Positions 17,826 to 25,994 of a stretch of DNA of 64,000 nucleotides are shown one piece after another. Both the position numbers and the translations under genes were made by a program. Source of the stretch: Actinomadura graeca. GTDB lineage: Bacteria; Actinomycetota; Actinomycetes; Streptosporangiales; Streptosporangiaceae. The notes under the pieces are model-generated. The model was not told the origin of the DNA. It made no database searches and saw only the letters and a program-made list of their open reading frames with translations. The stretch covers positions 2,480,001-2,544,000 of the forward strand of contig NZ_CP059572.1 in the NCBI RefSeq assembly GCF_019175365.1. Reading direction: 5' to 3'. Within the stretch, counting starts at the first letter, position 1. The number at the start of each line of letters is the position of its first letter.

Positions 17826-19357
17826 CCGAGCGCCGCGCGTGACGGGAGCCGGTTCCGGCGGACCTTCATCGTGCCCGTGAGCGGGAACTCCTCCCACGGC
17901 CGGTGGTCGACCGCGGTGTCCTCCGGCAGCCCCGCCGCCCGGCGGGCGCGCCGCCACCGCTCCTCCTCGACCGGCGTGCCGCCGGCCGTGGCCGTCACCG
18001 CCGTGACCGTCCCCTCCACCGCGATGATCACGACCTCGGCCAGCTCCGGCAGCTCGTCGAGCAGGACGTCCTCGGCGCGGAGGGTGCTGGGCACGCCGGG
18101 GACCCGGTCCACCTGCCGGTCGTGGAGCTCCACATGCCCGTCCGGGCGGAGCACGCCGACGTCGCCCATGGGCCACCACGTGTCGCGGCCGGGCAGCGGC
18201 GCACGGCCGACGATCGACTCGGCACGGGCGGGGGTGCGCACCTCGATGTTCCCGGGCGTGCCGTCCGGCAGCGCCGACCCGTCGTCGTCCACGACGCGGA
18301 GCTCGGTCATGCCGGGGAACACCCCGCCGACGTCGCGGGAGCTCAGCCCCGCCCCCCGGACGTCGGACCGCGTGAGCATCAGCACGGTGACCGGGCCGGT
18401 CTCCGACTGCCCGTAGGCCTGGATGAACGCCGGGTCCGGATGGTCCGATGCCTCCAGGAGCGTCCGCAGCGTCCGCGGATGGATCGCGTCGAAGCTGCTG
18501 ATGAACCGCTCGACCGGGGCGAACGGGTTCGGCGTGTTGTGCGCGAGCGCCTCCCAGCGCAGGAACATGTTCGGATGGGCCTCCAGAGCCTGCGGCCGGT
18601 ACCGCAGGAGCGTCTCGCACACCCGGGCCGGGCCGGGAGAGGTGATGCCGAGGAACGGCATCCCCGTGTTGAGCACCGTGAGGAGCCCCGAAGACATCCG
18701 GACATGCACGAAGGACAGGCATTTCGCGCTGATCCCCGCATGGTCGAGCGACCGCACGACGCCTATCTGGGACGCCACGTGGGCGTACAGCGAATCGACC
18801 GTGTGGACGACGAGCTTGGGTTTCCCGGTGGTGCCGGACGAGTGCGTGATGAGGGTCGGGTCCGTGCCGTGATGGCGGGTGACCCGGTGGGGTGCCGTCT
18901 CGCCGAGCTCCACCGCCCCGTCCAGCCCGGCTCCGGGCGTGAGCGTGAGGAGGCGCGGGACGAGCGCGCCCAGCTGTTCCCGCCAGGGACGCAGGACCTC
19001 CGCGCCGACGGCGTCGGTCAGCAGATGGGGCCGCCGGAGATCCCTGAGGCAGTCCAGGAGATCGGCCGGATCCATCGCCGCCGACAGCAGCGCGGGCAGC
19101 GCGCCGATGCGGACGGCGGCGCACTGGAGCGCCTGGATGTCGAGGTGATTGGCCTTGACCAGGGCGACCACCTCGCCCGGACGCACCCCGGCGGCCCACA
19201 GCCGGTCGGCGTAGTCCGCGACCACCGCCGCGAAGCCCTCCACGGTGTCCGGGTCGCGGCAGGCGGAGGCCCAGGGCGCGTCCGCGCACAGCGTGGTCCC
19301 GCCCTGGTGCTCGGCGGCGCTTTCCGGCAGTAGGCCGAGGTCGGCGATGGGGGGCAC
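17822..19357 (-). CDS. Adenylate-forming ligase (third ANL enzyme of the cluster)
   Basis: About 511 residues. ATP loop THSSGTTGKPKLV, a QAYGQSETG A5 motif, a shortened TGD region (PMGDVGVL) and a C-terminal LTGTMKVRRNRL with the likely catalytic Lys. It differs clearly from the two benzoate-CoA-ligase-like proteins and may activate an alkyl or amino acid substrate. A GTG at 19384 overlaps the upstream stop, but a near-perfect Shine-Dalgarno (AAGGAGGA) lies just before the GTG at 19357, so I place the start there. It could load the ACP or release the product as an amide. Confidence 0.75.
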   Translation of the reverse strand: MPPIADLGLLPESAAEHQGGTTLCADAPWASACRDPDTVEGFAAVVADYADRLWAAGVRPGEVVALVKANHLDIQALQCAAVRIGALPALLSAAMDPADLLDCLRDLRRPHLLTDAVGAEVLRPWREQLGALVPRLLTLTPGAGLDGAVELGETAPHRVTRHHGTDPTLITHSSGTTGKPKLVVHTVDSLYAHVASQIGVVRSLDHAGISAKCLSFVHVRMSSGLLTVLNTGMPFLGITSPGPARVCETLLRYRPQALEAHPNMFLRWEALAHNTPNPFAPVERFISSFDAIHPRTLRTLLEASDHPDPAFIQAYGQSETGPVTVLMLTRSDVRGAGLSSRDVGGVFPGMTELRVVDDDGSALPDGTPGNIEVRTPARAESIVGRAPLPGRDTWWPMGDVGVLRPDGHVELHDRQVDRVPGVPSTLRAEDVLLDELPELAEVVIIAVEGTVTAVTATAGGTPVEEERWRRARRAAGLPEDTAVDHRPWEEFPLTGTMKVRRNRLPSRAALG

Positions 19358-19380
19358 GTCTCCTCCTTCGAAAAGCCTGA

Positions 19381-21465
19381 TCACTCTCCGCCGGGCCGGG
19401 GGTCCGGCGTCCCGCGCGGCGGACGGCGCGGCGGGCCCTCCGCGGGCCGGTCAACCACGCACAGGTCCGCGCGCCCGGCCAGGACGATCGTGTCGACGTC
19501 GGCTTCGGAGATCGAGCCCGCCGCGATCACGGCGAACCCGCCGGCGCGTCCGGCCTGGTTGCGGATCCGGTCCGCGTGCGCGTCCCGCCCGTCGGGCGTC
19601 CCGCCGGAGACGTGCACGCCGGCCGCGCCGTGCGCCGCGAACGCGTTCGCGGCCTCGGCGACGGCGCCGTCCGGAAACCATTGCGCCGGTGAGAGGTGCA
19701 CGCTGACCGGACGCTCACCCGGCCACACCTCCCGGATCGCGTCGAGCACCCCAAGCGGCCTGCGGAGGCGGTCCAGCAGGCCGCTTGAGGTGCCGCCGTC
19801 ACGGCATCCGCCGGACGGGGACGGCGCCTGGGACGGTGGCGGGGGGCATAGGCCGTCGCAGGCGCAGTCCAGCTCCAGCAGGTCGAACCCGGCGGCGGCG
19901 GCGCGCCGGGCCGCGGCGGCGTACTCGCGCCGCAGCTCGTCCGGGGATCCGGCGGAGCCGCCGGTCCCGTGATGGCCGAGCCGGACGCCGATCTTCGCCG
20001 CCGAGTGCGCGTGGACGAAGCCCACGACCCGCCGCCACCCGTCCGCCTGCCGCTCGGTGCGCAGCCCGGCGCCGCCGGACGCGGCCGCGGTCAACACCAG
20101 CCCGGCCCCGCCCAGCGCCGCCCCGCCGACGGACACCAGATGCAGGTCGCCCGGCACGCCCTCGGGGGCCCGGCCCGGGACATCGGCCCAGATCACGACG
20201 CGGTTGGCCAGTGCCAGGCCGCCGAGCGTGTACGGCTGGAGGCCCGGCGGCCCCGCCCGGCCGTCAGCGCCTTCGCCGGCGCTGTTGGCGGCTCTGTCGG
20301 CGGCGCTGTCGGCGGCGAACCACCGCTCCGCCTGCGCGACGAAGCCCGGGTCGCGGCGGCGTAACCCGGCGTAGGAGACCCGGCGGCTGCGGGTCAGGAT
20401 GTTCACCGCGAACTGCTGCGGGTCCTGGTGGGTGTACCGGTCGATGTCCTCGAACCAGGCGCGGCTGCTGTCCGCGGCGCGCTGGGCGGCGGCGACAACC
20501 GGGCGCCGCTCGGCGTCGTACGCGGCGAGCGCCGCCTCCGCGTCCGGCTGGTCCCGAAGTTTCTGCGCCAGGCATAACGCGTCGTCCATCGCCAGCTTCG
20601 TGCCCGAGCCGATGGAGAAGTGCGCCGTGTGCGCCGCGTCGCCGATCAGCACGACGTTCCGATGCCGCCAGCTCTCGCACCGCACCGTGGGAAAGCGCAG
20701 CCAGCGCGAGTTGTTCCCGGCGAGCCGGTGGCCGTCCAGCAGTTCTTTGCACAGCTCGGCGATCATCCCGATGGACCGCTCGTCGCTCTGCCCCGGCGCG
20801 AGCCGCGAAGGCGCCGCGTCGGCGAACCCGGCCGCGCGCCAGGCGTCCTCGGACAACTCCACGATCAGGGTGCTGCTCCGAGGGGAATCGGGGTAGGCGT
20901 GCACTTGGACGGCCCCGCCCGGCGTGTCCACGATGTAGAACCGGAACGCGTCGAGCACGAGGTCGGTGCCCAGCCAGATGTACCGGCACCTGCCGTCCCG
21001 CACCCGCGGCCGGAACGTCCCGGCGTACCGCGCCCGGACCAGGGAGTTCGCCCCGTCGGCGGCCACGACGACGTCATGGTCGGCGGCGAGGGCGTCCACA
21101 TCGGTGATCTCGTCGCCGAACCGCACCGCGACGCCGAGCCGGGCACAGCGCCCGCGCAGGACCTTGAGCAGCCCGGCTCGGCTCAGCGCGGCGAACCCGT
21201 TACCGCCGGCCCTGAAGACGGTGCCGCGAAAACGCACATCGATGTCGTCCCACCGGGCGAGCATAGGCCGCAATTCGGAGAGGACGCGCGCATCGGCGCG
21301 CTCGATATCGCCGAGCGTCTGATCGGACAGCACCACGCCGAATCCGAACGTCTCATCGGGAGCATTCCGTTCCCAGACGGTGATTTCATGCCCGGGATCG
21401 AACCGGCGGGCCATCATGCCGAAGTACAGCCCCCCTGCCCCGCCACCGATCACAGCGATCCGCAC
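19381..21465 (-). CDS. Flavin monooxygenase fused to degenerate OYE-like domain (aminobenzoyl-CoA monooxygenase/reductase family)
   Basis: 694 residues. Residues 1-385 are a PHBH-type FAD monooxygenase: GGGAGG (7-12) binds ADP, VLIGDAAHTAHFSIGSG (272-288) the flavin ribityl. Residues about 405-694 resemble an old-yellow-enzyme barrel. This order is that of 2-aminobenzoyl-CoA monooxygenase/reductase and salicylyl-CoA 5-hydroxylase, usually about 760-780 residues. RLGHHG is kept, but the HCAHGYLL-type active-site segment reads ELDCACDGLC (531-540), followed by a Pro/Ser-rich insert, so both His are gone. I infer hydroxylation of anthraniloyl-CoA without ring reduction. GTG start with AGGAGG five bases upstream; first gene of the minus-strand run. 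Confidence 0.78.
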   Translation of the reverse strand: MRIAVIGGGAGGLYFGMMARRFDPGHEITVWERNAPDETFGFGVVLSDQTLGDIERADARVLSELRPMLARWDDIDVRFRGTVFRAGGNGFAALSRAGLLKVLRGRCARLGVAVRFGDEITDVDALAADHDVVVAADGANSLVRARYAGTFRPRVRDGRCRYIWLGTDLVLDAFRFYIVDTPGGAVQVHAYPDSPRSSTLIVELSEDAWRAAGFADAAPSRLAPGQSDERSIGMIAELCKELLDGHRLAGNNSRWLRFPTVRCESWRHRNVVLIGDAAHTAHFSIGSGTKLAMDDALCLAQKLRDQPDAEAALAAYDAERRPVVAAAQRAADSSRAWFEDIDRYTHQDPQQFAVNILTRSRRVSYAGLRRRDPGFVAQAERWFAADSAADRAANSAGEGADGRAGPPGLQPYTLGGLALANRVVIWADVPGRAPEGVPGDLHLVSVGGAALGGAGLVLTAAASGGAGLRTERQADGWRRVVGFVHAHSAAKIGVRLGHHGTGGSAGSPDELRREYAAAARRAAAAGFDLLELDCACDGLCPPPPSQAPSPSGGCRDGGTSSGLLDRLRRPLGVLDAIREVWPGERPVSVHLSPAQWFPDGAVAEAANAFAAHGAAGVHVSGGTPDGRDAHADRIRNQAGRAGGFAVIAAGSISEADVDTIVLAGRADLCVVDRPAEGPPRRPPRGTPDPRPGGE

Positions 21466-21808
21466 TTCGCCCTCCTGCGCACCGGGTACCCACGCGGACC
21501 TTCGTCACAGTACCCGTCCCGCCCGCAAATGACGATGGCGAACGGCACCCGAATGGCACCCGAGATCGGCCGGATCCGCTTTAGCCCCGAGTTGATCCCC
21601 AGGGGAGACAATGCTGACCTGCCTGAACGGCTCGCCGGCACCCGCGAGACGGTTATGCCTTTCACGGAATGCAAGAACTCAATTGTCGGCAAGAAAGGGC
21701 ATGATTGGTATCGCAACCCGCCACGGGCCCCGGCGCGGGGCGCCGTCGACCCCGTCCGCAGACGGTGCCCACACCAAGTGACGGCCCCACACCGGCGCCC
21801 GGGTCGGG
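21466..21808. other. 343-bp intergenic region between biosynthetic operon and eCIS operon
   Basis: No convincing gene. It must hold the promoter of the minus-strand biosynthetic run beginning at 21465 and the end of the eCIS operon. On the minus strand TTGAGT and CATAAC (around 21655-21685) are 19 bp apart, a weak candidate promoter. A small perfect hairpin GCCCCG/CGGGGC lies at 21727-21741, about 70 bp past the eCIS stop, and may help terminate it. The stretch 21590-21720 is noticeably less GC-rich than its surroundings. Confidence 0.5.
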
Positions 21809-23062
21809 TCAGAGGGTTTTGATGGCGGCGCGGGTGAAGAACTCGACTTCGGCGATGCAGACCTGTCGGTTGGGGGCGGCGCCGTAGGCGGAGCGGATCG
21901 TCAGGCGGACGCGGACGACGTTGTTCCCGCGGAGCTTGAGCTTCTGCGGGCCCGGGGCGTCGTCGAGTTGCAGCTCGGTGGTCCTGGCCGTGCCGTCGGA
22001 GGAGATCACCGTGGCGTCCAGGATCTGGGGGCGGGCCTGGGTGGCGTAGCGGTCCGGCTGCTTGGAGATGCCCGGCGTGATGATGAGGTTGAGCAGGCGG
22101 CGGGGCTGGACGAAGGACGCCTCCAGGAAGACACCCTGGCCGCCGCCGGCGTATCCGGTGCCCCAGAAGGTGTCGCTCAGCCCGTCGAAGGCGAGTTTGG
22201 CGCCGTGCTTGGGGTCGGAGTGCGACGCGGCCGACGCGTTGGACGTCACCGGCACGCGCCTGACGAAATGGTCGACGATGCCGTTCCCGACGTCGTCCAC
22301 TTTCACGATGGCCGTCCAGAGCAGCGCGACGCCCAGCAGGGACATCGCCACGAGGGGCAGGACGCGGCCGGGGGTGCGGCGCAGCCTCGGCCGCTCGCCC
22401 GCCCAGGGCGCCTCCCGGTCCCGGCCGCCCTCGAAGATCCGCTGCCACCAGGTGCGGGTGCGGGACCCGTTCTTGTCCGCGGCGGCCAGGCGCATCGCGC
22501 ACTGGCGGCAGAAGTGCCGGTCGGGCGGGTTCGGGGTGTCGCACCACGGGCAGGGGACGCCGCCGGACCAGTCCGGGTGCTCGGTGGCGCGCATGCGCGG
22601 GCGGGCGGCCTCCGGACGGCCGGGAAGAACCGGCGTGGGGCCCTGCGGCGCGGGACGCTGCTCGCTCTCGGGCGCCACCGGGACCAGCAGGCGCCGTGCC
22701 CGCTCGTCCCGCGCGGGCGGGTGTTCCGTCCGCGCGGTGGCCTGGAACGGGGTGTCCCGGGCGTCGCCGGCCGGCCGCCGGGCGGGGGACGGCGGTTCGG
22801 CAGGAGGCGCGGGCGGGGGGCTGGGAAGAGGCGCAGGGGGTGCCCCGGCGGGCGGGGCAGGCGATGCCCCGGTGGGCGGGGCAGGCGGTGCCTCGGCGGG
22901 CGGGGCGGGGGGCGGCTCGGCGGGCGCGGGACGGGCCGGGGGCGGGGGCTGGGCGGCGGGGGGCTCGGGGCGCACCCAGCTCAGCACCGCGCCGCAGCGG
23001 TCGCAGAACGACCCGCTCTGATCGGTGGCCCCGCAGTCCGCGCAGGTTCCGGCGGAGGTCAC
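21809..23062 (-). CDS. eCIS-associated zinc-ribbon membrane protein with discoidin-like C-terminus
   Basis: 417 residues. A zinc ribbon at the N-terminus (C7xxC10, C20xxC23), a long Pro/Ala-rich low-complexity linker, a second zinc ribbon (PCPWC...CRQC, about 170-190), one membrane helix (LPLVAMSLLGVALLWTAIV, about 245-265) and a C-terminal beta-sandwich resembling discoidin/NADase-type glycan-binding domains (HGAKLAFDGLSDTFWGTG, then VRVRLTIRSAYG). Predicted topology: zinc ribbons inside, binding domain outside. Last gene of the eCIS operon; it could anchor the particle to the membrane or bind cell-surface sugar. GTG start overlaps the tail-protein-I stop. Confidence 0.65.
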   Translation of the reverse strand: MTSAGTCADCGATDQSGSFCDRCGAVLSWVRPEPPAAQPPPPARPAPAEPPPAPPAEAPPAPPTGASPAPPAGAPPAPLPSPPPAPPAEPPSPARRPAGDARDTPFQATARTEHPPARDERARRLLVPVAPESEQRPAPQGPTPVLPGRPEAARPRMRATEHPDWSGGVPCPWCDTPNPPDRHFCRQCAMRLAAADKNGSRTRTWWQRIFEGGRDREAPWAGERPRLRRTPGRVLPLVAMSLLGVALLWTAIVKVDDVGNGIVDHFVRRVPVTSNASAASHSDPKHGAKLAFDGLSDTFWGTGYAGGGQGVFLEASFVQPRRLLNLIITPGISKQPDRYATQARPQILDATVISSDGTARTTELQLDDAPGPQKLKLRGNNVVRVRLTIRSAYGAAPNRQVCIAEVEFFTRAAIKTL

Positions 23063-23610
23063 TGCCCCGCTCCTCTCTCGACGATGTGAACGACATAGGG
23101 GACATGGGCGGGACGGGCGGCGGCGACCAGGGCCTCCAGCCGGCGCGCGTCCACCGCCGCGGGGTCGGGGACCCTGAGCACCACCTCCAGGCGGGGCTCC
23201 GCCTCGCCCGGGATCGCGCCGAGCGGACGCTCCGACCAGGACGCGCCGCCGCTCTCGACGATCTCGGGGGTGACCCCGAAGGCCATCCGGACGGCCGTGG
23301 CCAGGCCGCGCGGGGTGCCCCGCAGCCGGTGCAGCGCGGTCGCCGCGGCGACCGCGCCGCGGGCCTGCGCCTCGGGTTCGTCACCGTGGAGTTCGGCGCC
23401 GACCCAGTCGGCCAGCCAGCCGACGAAGTCGGCGGGGGCCAGATGCGGCGTGAAGTACGCCTCCAGGCAGTCCAGCACCGCGAGCAAGGGGGCGAACAGG
23501 TCGTCGAGTCCCGCGACGTACCGCTGGGCGAGGTCGTCCTCCGCGAACACCGAGGGCAGCCGGGGGCCGAGCGGGTGCGGGGAGAGCAGTCCGTCGATGG
23601 CGCCCCTCAT
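23059..23610 (-). CDS. Phage tail protein I-like baseplate component
   Basis: 183 residues. The pattern LLSPHPLGPRLPSVFAEDDLAQRY, FVGWLADWVG and LHRLRGTPRGLATAVRMAFG is typical of the P2 gpI family used as a baseplate wedge in contractile tails and eCIS. It connects gpJ-type proteins to the tail tip. It overlaps the gpJ-like gene by 4 bp; a longer frame running up to 25470 is a shadow of that gene. Confidence 0.85.
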   Translation of the reverse strand: MRGAIDGLLSPHPLGPRLPSVFAEDDLAQRYVAGLDDLFAPLLAVLDCLEAYFTPHLAPADFVGWLADWVGAELHGDEPEAQARGAVAAATALHRLRGTPRGLATAVRMAFGVTPEIVESGGASWSERPLGAIPGEAEPRLEVVLRVPDPAAVDARRLEALVAAARPAHVPYVVHIVERGAGQ

Positions 23611-25559
23611 GACGCTCCCCCGAGGACCCGGACCTTGTGGTCGTAGGAGAAGACCAGGGCGGAGGCGTCCAGGTCGATCCGCTCCACCGCGTCGCCGCGC
23701 TTGCCGGTCAGCGGGTCGGCGGCGTGCAGCCGCACCTCGTCGACGAGCTCGACGCCCGCCACCCGCTGGAGCACGGCGAACACCTCGCCCGCCTGGAGGG
23801 GACGGCCGAACTGCCAGCCCCGGCCGTCCGCGCCGCCGGTCAGCGGGTCGAGGTGGCCGTACAGCGCGTCCAGGGCGGCGAGACGGACCCGCTCGGCCTC
23901 GGCGCCGACGAACGCGTGCAGGGTGGAGACGACGGTGACGCCCTGGTAGAACGGCGGGCCGACCGCCAGGCGGATCCCGATCGGGCGGCGCTCGTCCAGG
24001 TGCCTGGTGACGCGGCGGAGCAGGTCGTCGCCGGGCACGAGCTGCTCGAACCGCAGGCGCCCGCCCGGGTCGGGCACCGCCTGCGGCACCACCAGGACCC
24101 GCACCGCGCCCGCGCCCGCCTCGTCGACGGGCAGGCACCGGATGCGCGCGGTGTCCGGGGCGGCGCGGCGGGCCAGTTCCTCGTAGTCGCGGGCGGTCAC
24201 CGCCCGGTCCTGGGCGCGCAGGGCGACCGGCGTGCGCCGCTTGGCCTCCTCCAGGGTCTCGGCGTCGACGCCGCCGCGGGCGGCCTCCCGGTTCTCCACC
24301 CGCGCGACGAACGGCACCGACGTGCGCAGGACGGTCAACGCCCCGCGGGCCACGTTGCCGAGGCGGCCACCGCCCGTCCGGTAGCGGCCGGCCCGCACGA
24401 CCGCCCCCTTGCCCGGCACGGCGCCGTGCTGGCGGAGCAGCCCGTCCGGGGTGCGGACGGCGGGACCGAACGAGACCTCGCCGGTCGCCGCGTCGAGCCG
24501 GAAGTGCGGGTCGGCGGGACCGGACGCGGCGAAGTGCTCGACGGCCTCCCAGCGCTGCCAGCCCTCGCCGTCGGAGGTCTCCAGCACGAGCGGCGGGTCG
24601 CCCGCCACGACGGGGGCGTACTCGGTCCTGAACCGCTCCCCCGGGACGCCCGCGGCCTCGCCGAGCAGGTCGTCCTCGATCGTCTCGGCGTGGACGACGC
24701 CCGTCGTGCCGCCGATGGTGAAGACCTCGGCGGCGCGGACGGTCGGCGACACGGAGTAGAACGGCTGCCCGGGCCGGGCCTCGGTCAGGCGGCAGCGCAG
24801 CCACCCGGCCTCCTGGACGCCCACGCGGGACATCACGTGCCCGTCCGGGACGTGCAGGACCACGTCCCCGGGCCGGTTCAGGCCGCCGGTGCCGTCGGAG
24901 GCGACCTCGCACTCCCGCCAGCCCTCGCCGGTGAACGCCTCCCACAGCAGCGGCGGCTGCCGGGGGTCGACGCCGACGCCGTCGACGCGGCTGTCCATGC
25001 GGACCATCACCGCGCACGACGGGACCGCCGCCGACAGCCCGATCGCCAGCACGTCCCCCGGACGGGGCGCGGCGGAGAAGCAGGCGAAGTCCTTCTCGGC
25101 GCGCAGGTCGGCGGTGTGGTCGGCCGGCGGGCCGCCGCCGGCCTGCACGGCGATCCCGGAGAGCTCGCACGGCACGATCCGCAGGTCGCGCACGGTCGTG
25201 AAGACGACGGCCTCCTCCTGCTCGGTGCGCTGCGTGGCGACCTCCACGCCGGTGGGCACCAGCACGTCCTCGTCGTGCGGCGCCGACAGCCAGAACGTGA
25301 CGTCCGTGCGGGCGGCGGCGGGCGGCAGCAGCGTGATGCCGAGCAGTTCCAGGAACGCCACGTGGTTCTTCTCCGGCACCCGGTTGAGCCGGTAGACGAG
25401 CTGGTCGACCATGTGCGCGACGGCCTCGATCAGCGTCACGCCGGGGTCGGAGACGTTGTGGTCGGTCCACTCCGGGCAGCGCTGCTGGATGTAGCGCTTG
25501 GCGTCGTCGACGAACTGCTGGAAGCGGCGGTCGTCGAGGTTGGGCGCGGGCAGGGGCAT
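23607..25559 (-). CDS. Baseplate assembly protein J-like
   Basis: 650 residues, the length of the large putative baseplate assembly proteins of eCIS. It begins with PAPNLDDRRFQQFVDDAKRY and a segment DPGVTLIEAVAHMVDQLVYRLNRVPEKN that are standard in this family, and has the gpJ-like LRAQDRAVTARDYEELARRA region in the middle. It forms the baseplate ring with gp25 and tail protein I. It overlaps gp25 by one base. Confidence 0.9.
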   Translation of the reverse strand: MPLPAPNLDDRRFQQFVDDAKRYIQQRCPEWTDHNVSDPGVTLIEAVAHMVDQLVYRLNRVPEKNHVAFLELLGITLLPPAAARTDVTFWLSAPHDEDVLVPTGVEVATQRTEQEEAVVFTTVRDLRIVPCELSGIAVQAGGGPPADHTADLRAEKDFACFSAAPRPGDVLAIGLSAAVPSCAVMVRMDSRVDGVGVDPRQPPLLWEAFTGEGWRECEVASDGTGGLNRPGDVVLHVPDGHVMSRVGVQEAGWLRCRLTEARPGQPFYSVSPTVRAAEVFTIGGTTGVVHAETIEDDLLGEAAGVPGERFRTEYAPVVAGDPPLVLETSDGEGWQRWEAVEHFAASGPADPHFRLDAATGEVSFGPAVRTPDGLLRQHGAVPGKGAVVRAGRYRTGGGRLGNVARGALTVLRTSVPFVARVENREAARGGVDAETLEEAKRRTPVALRAQDRAVTARDYEELARRAAPDTARIRCLPVDEAGAGAVRVLVVPQAVPDPGGRLRFEQLVPGDDLLRRVTRHLDERRPIGIRLAVGPPFYQGVTVVSTLHAFVGAEAERVRLAALDALYGHLDPLTGGADGRGWQFGRPLQAGEVFAVLQRVAGVELVDEVRLHAADPLTGKRGDAVERIDLDASALVFSYDHKVRVLGGAS

Positions 25560-25981
25560 CAGGCTTCGCTCTCGGGGGACGGGTCGTCGTGCGACGGGAT
25601 CACATAGAACGGAAAGACCAGGTTGCGCGGGTTGTTGGTGCCGCGGATCTCGTAGCGGACGTCGATGAACAGCACCGTGCCGTCGTCGGGCGTCCCGGTC
25701 ACCCGGACGTCGGAGACCTCGATGCGGGGCTCCCAGCGGTCCAGGCTGGCGCGCACCTCGTAGGCGATGCGGCCGGCGGTCTCCTCGTTGACGGGCGCGA
25801 ACACCAGGTCGTGGATCGCGCAGCCGAACTCGGGACGGGTCGGGCGCTCGCCCGGCGCTGTGACCAGCACCAGCCGTATCGCCTCCTCGATCTCCCGTTC
25901 CCCGGTGACCAGCACGATCCCGCCCGACGCGCTGACCCGCATCGGGAACCCCCAGCCCGCGCCGACGAACTGTTCCCCCAT
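25559..25981 (-). CDS. gp25/GPW lysozyme-like baseplate wedge protein
   Basis: 140 residues. EIEEAIRLVLVTAPGERPTRPEFGC and the following VFAPVNEETAGRIAYEVRASLDRWEPRI are hallmark gp25/W segments; the protein has no lysozyme activity in this family but nucleates the baseplate wedge and sheath contact. It lies 13 bp after the spike gene and is coupled to the gpJ-like gene. Confidence 0.92.
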   Translation of the reverse strand: MGEQFVGAGWGFPMRVSASGGIVLVTGEREIEEAIRLVLVTAPGERPTRPEFGCAIHDLVFAPVNEETAGRIAYEVRASLDRWEPRIEVSDVRVTGTPDDGTVLFIDVRYEIRGTNNPRNLVFPFYVIPSHDDPSPESEA

Positions 25982-25994
25982 GACCCCTCCTCGT

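Noticed and set aside
16380..19454. 1024-residue minus-strand reading ending in the MFS transporter
   Set aside because: The upstream half is a shadow of the adenylate ligase gene with low-complexity Arg/Pro composition; the GTG at 17825 overlaps the ligase stop.
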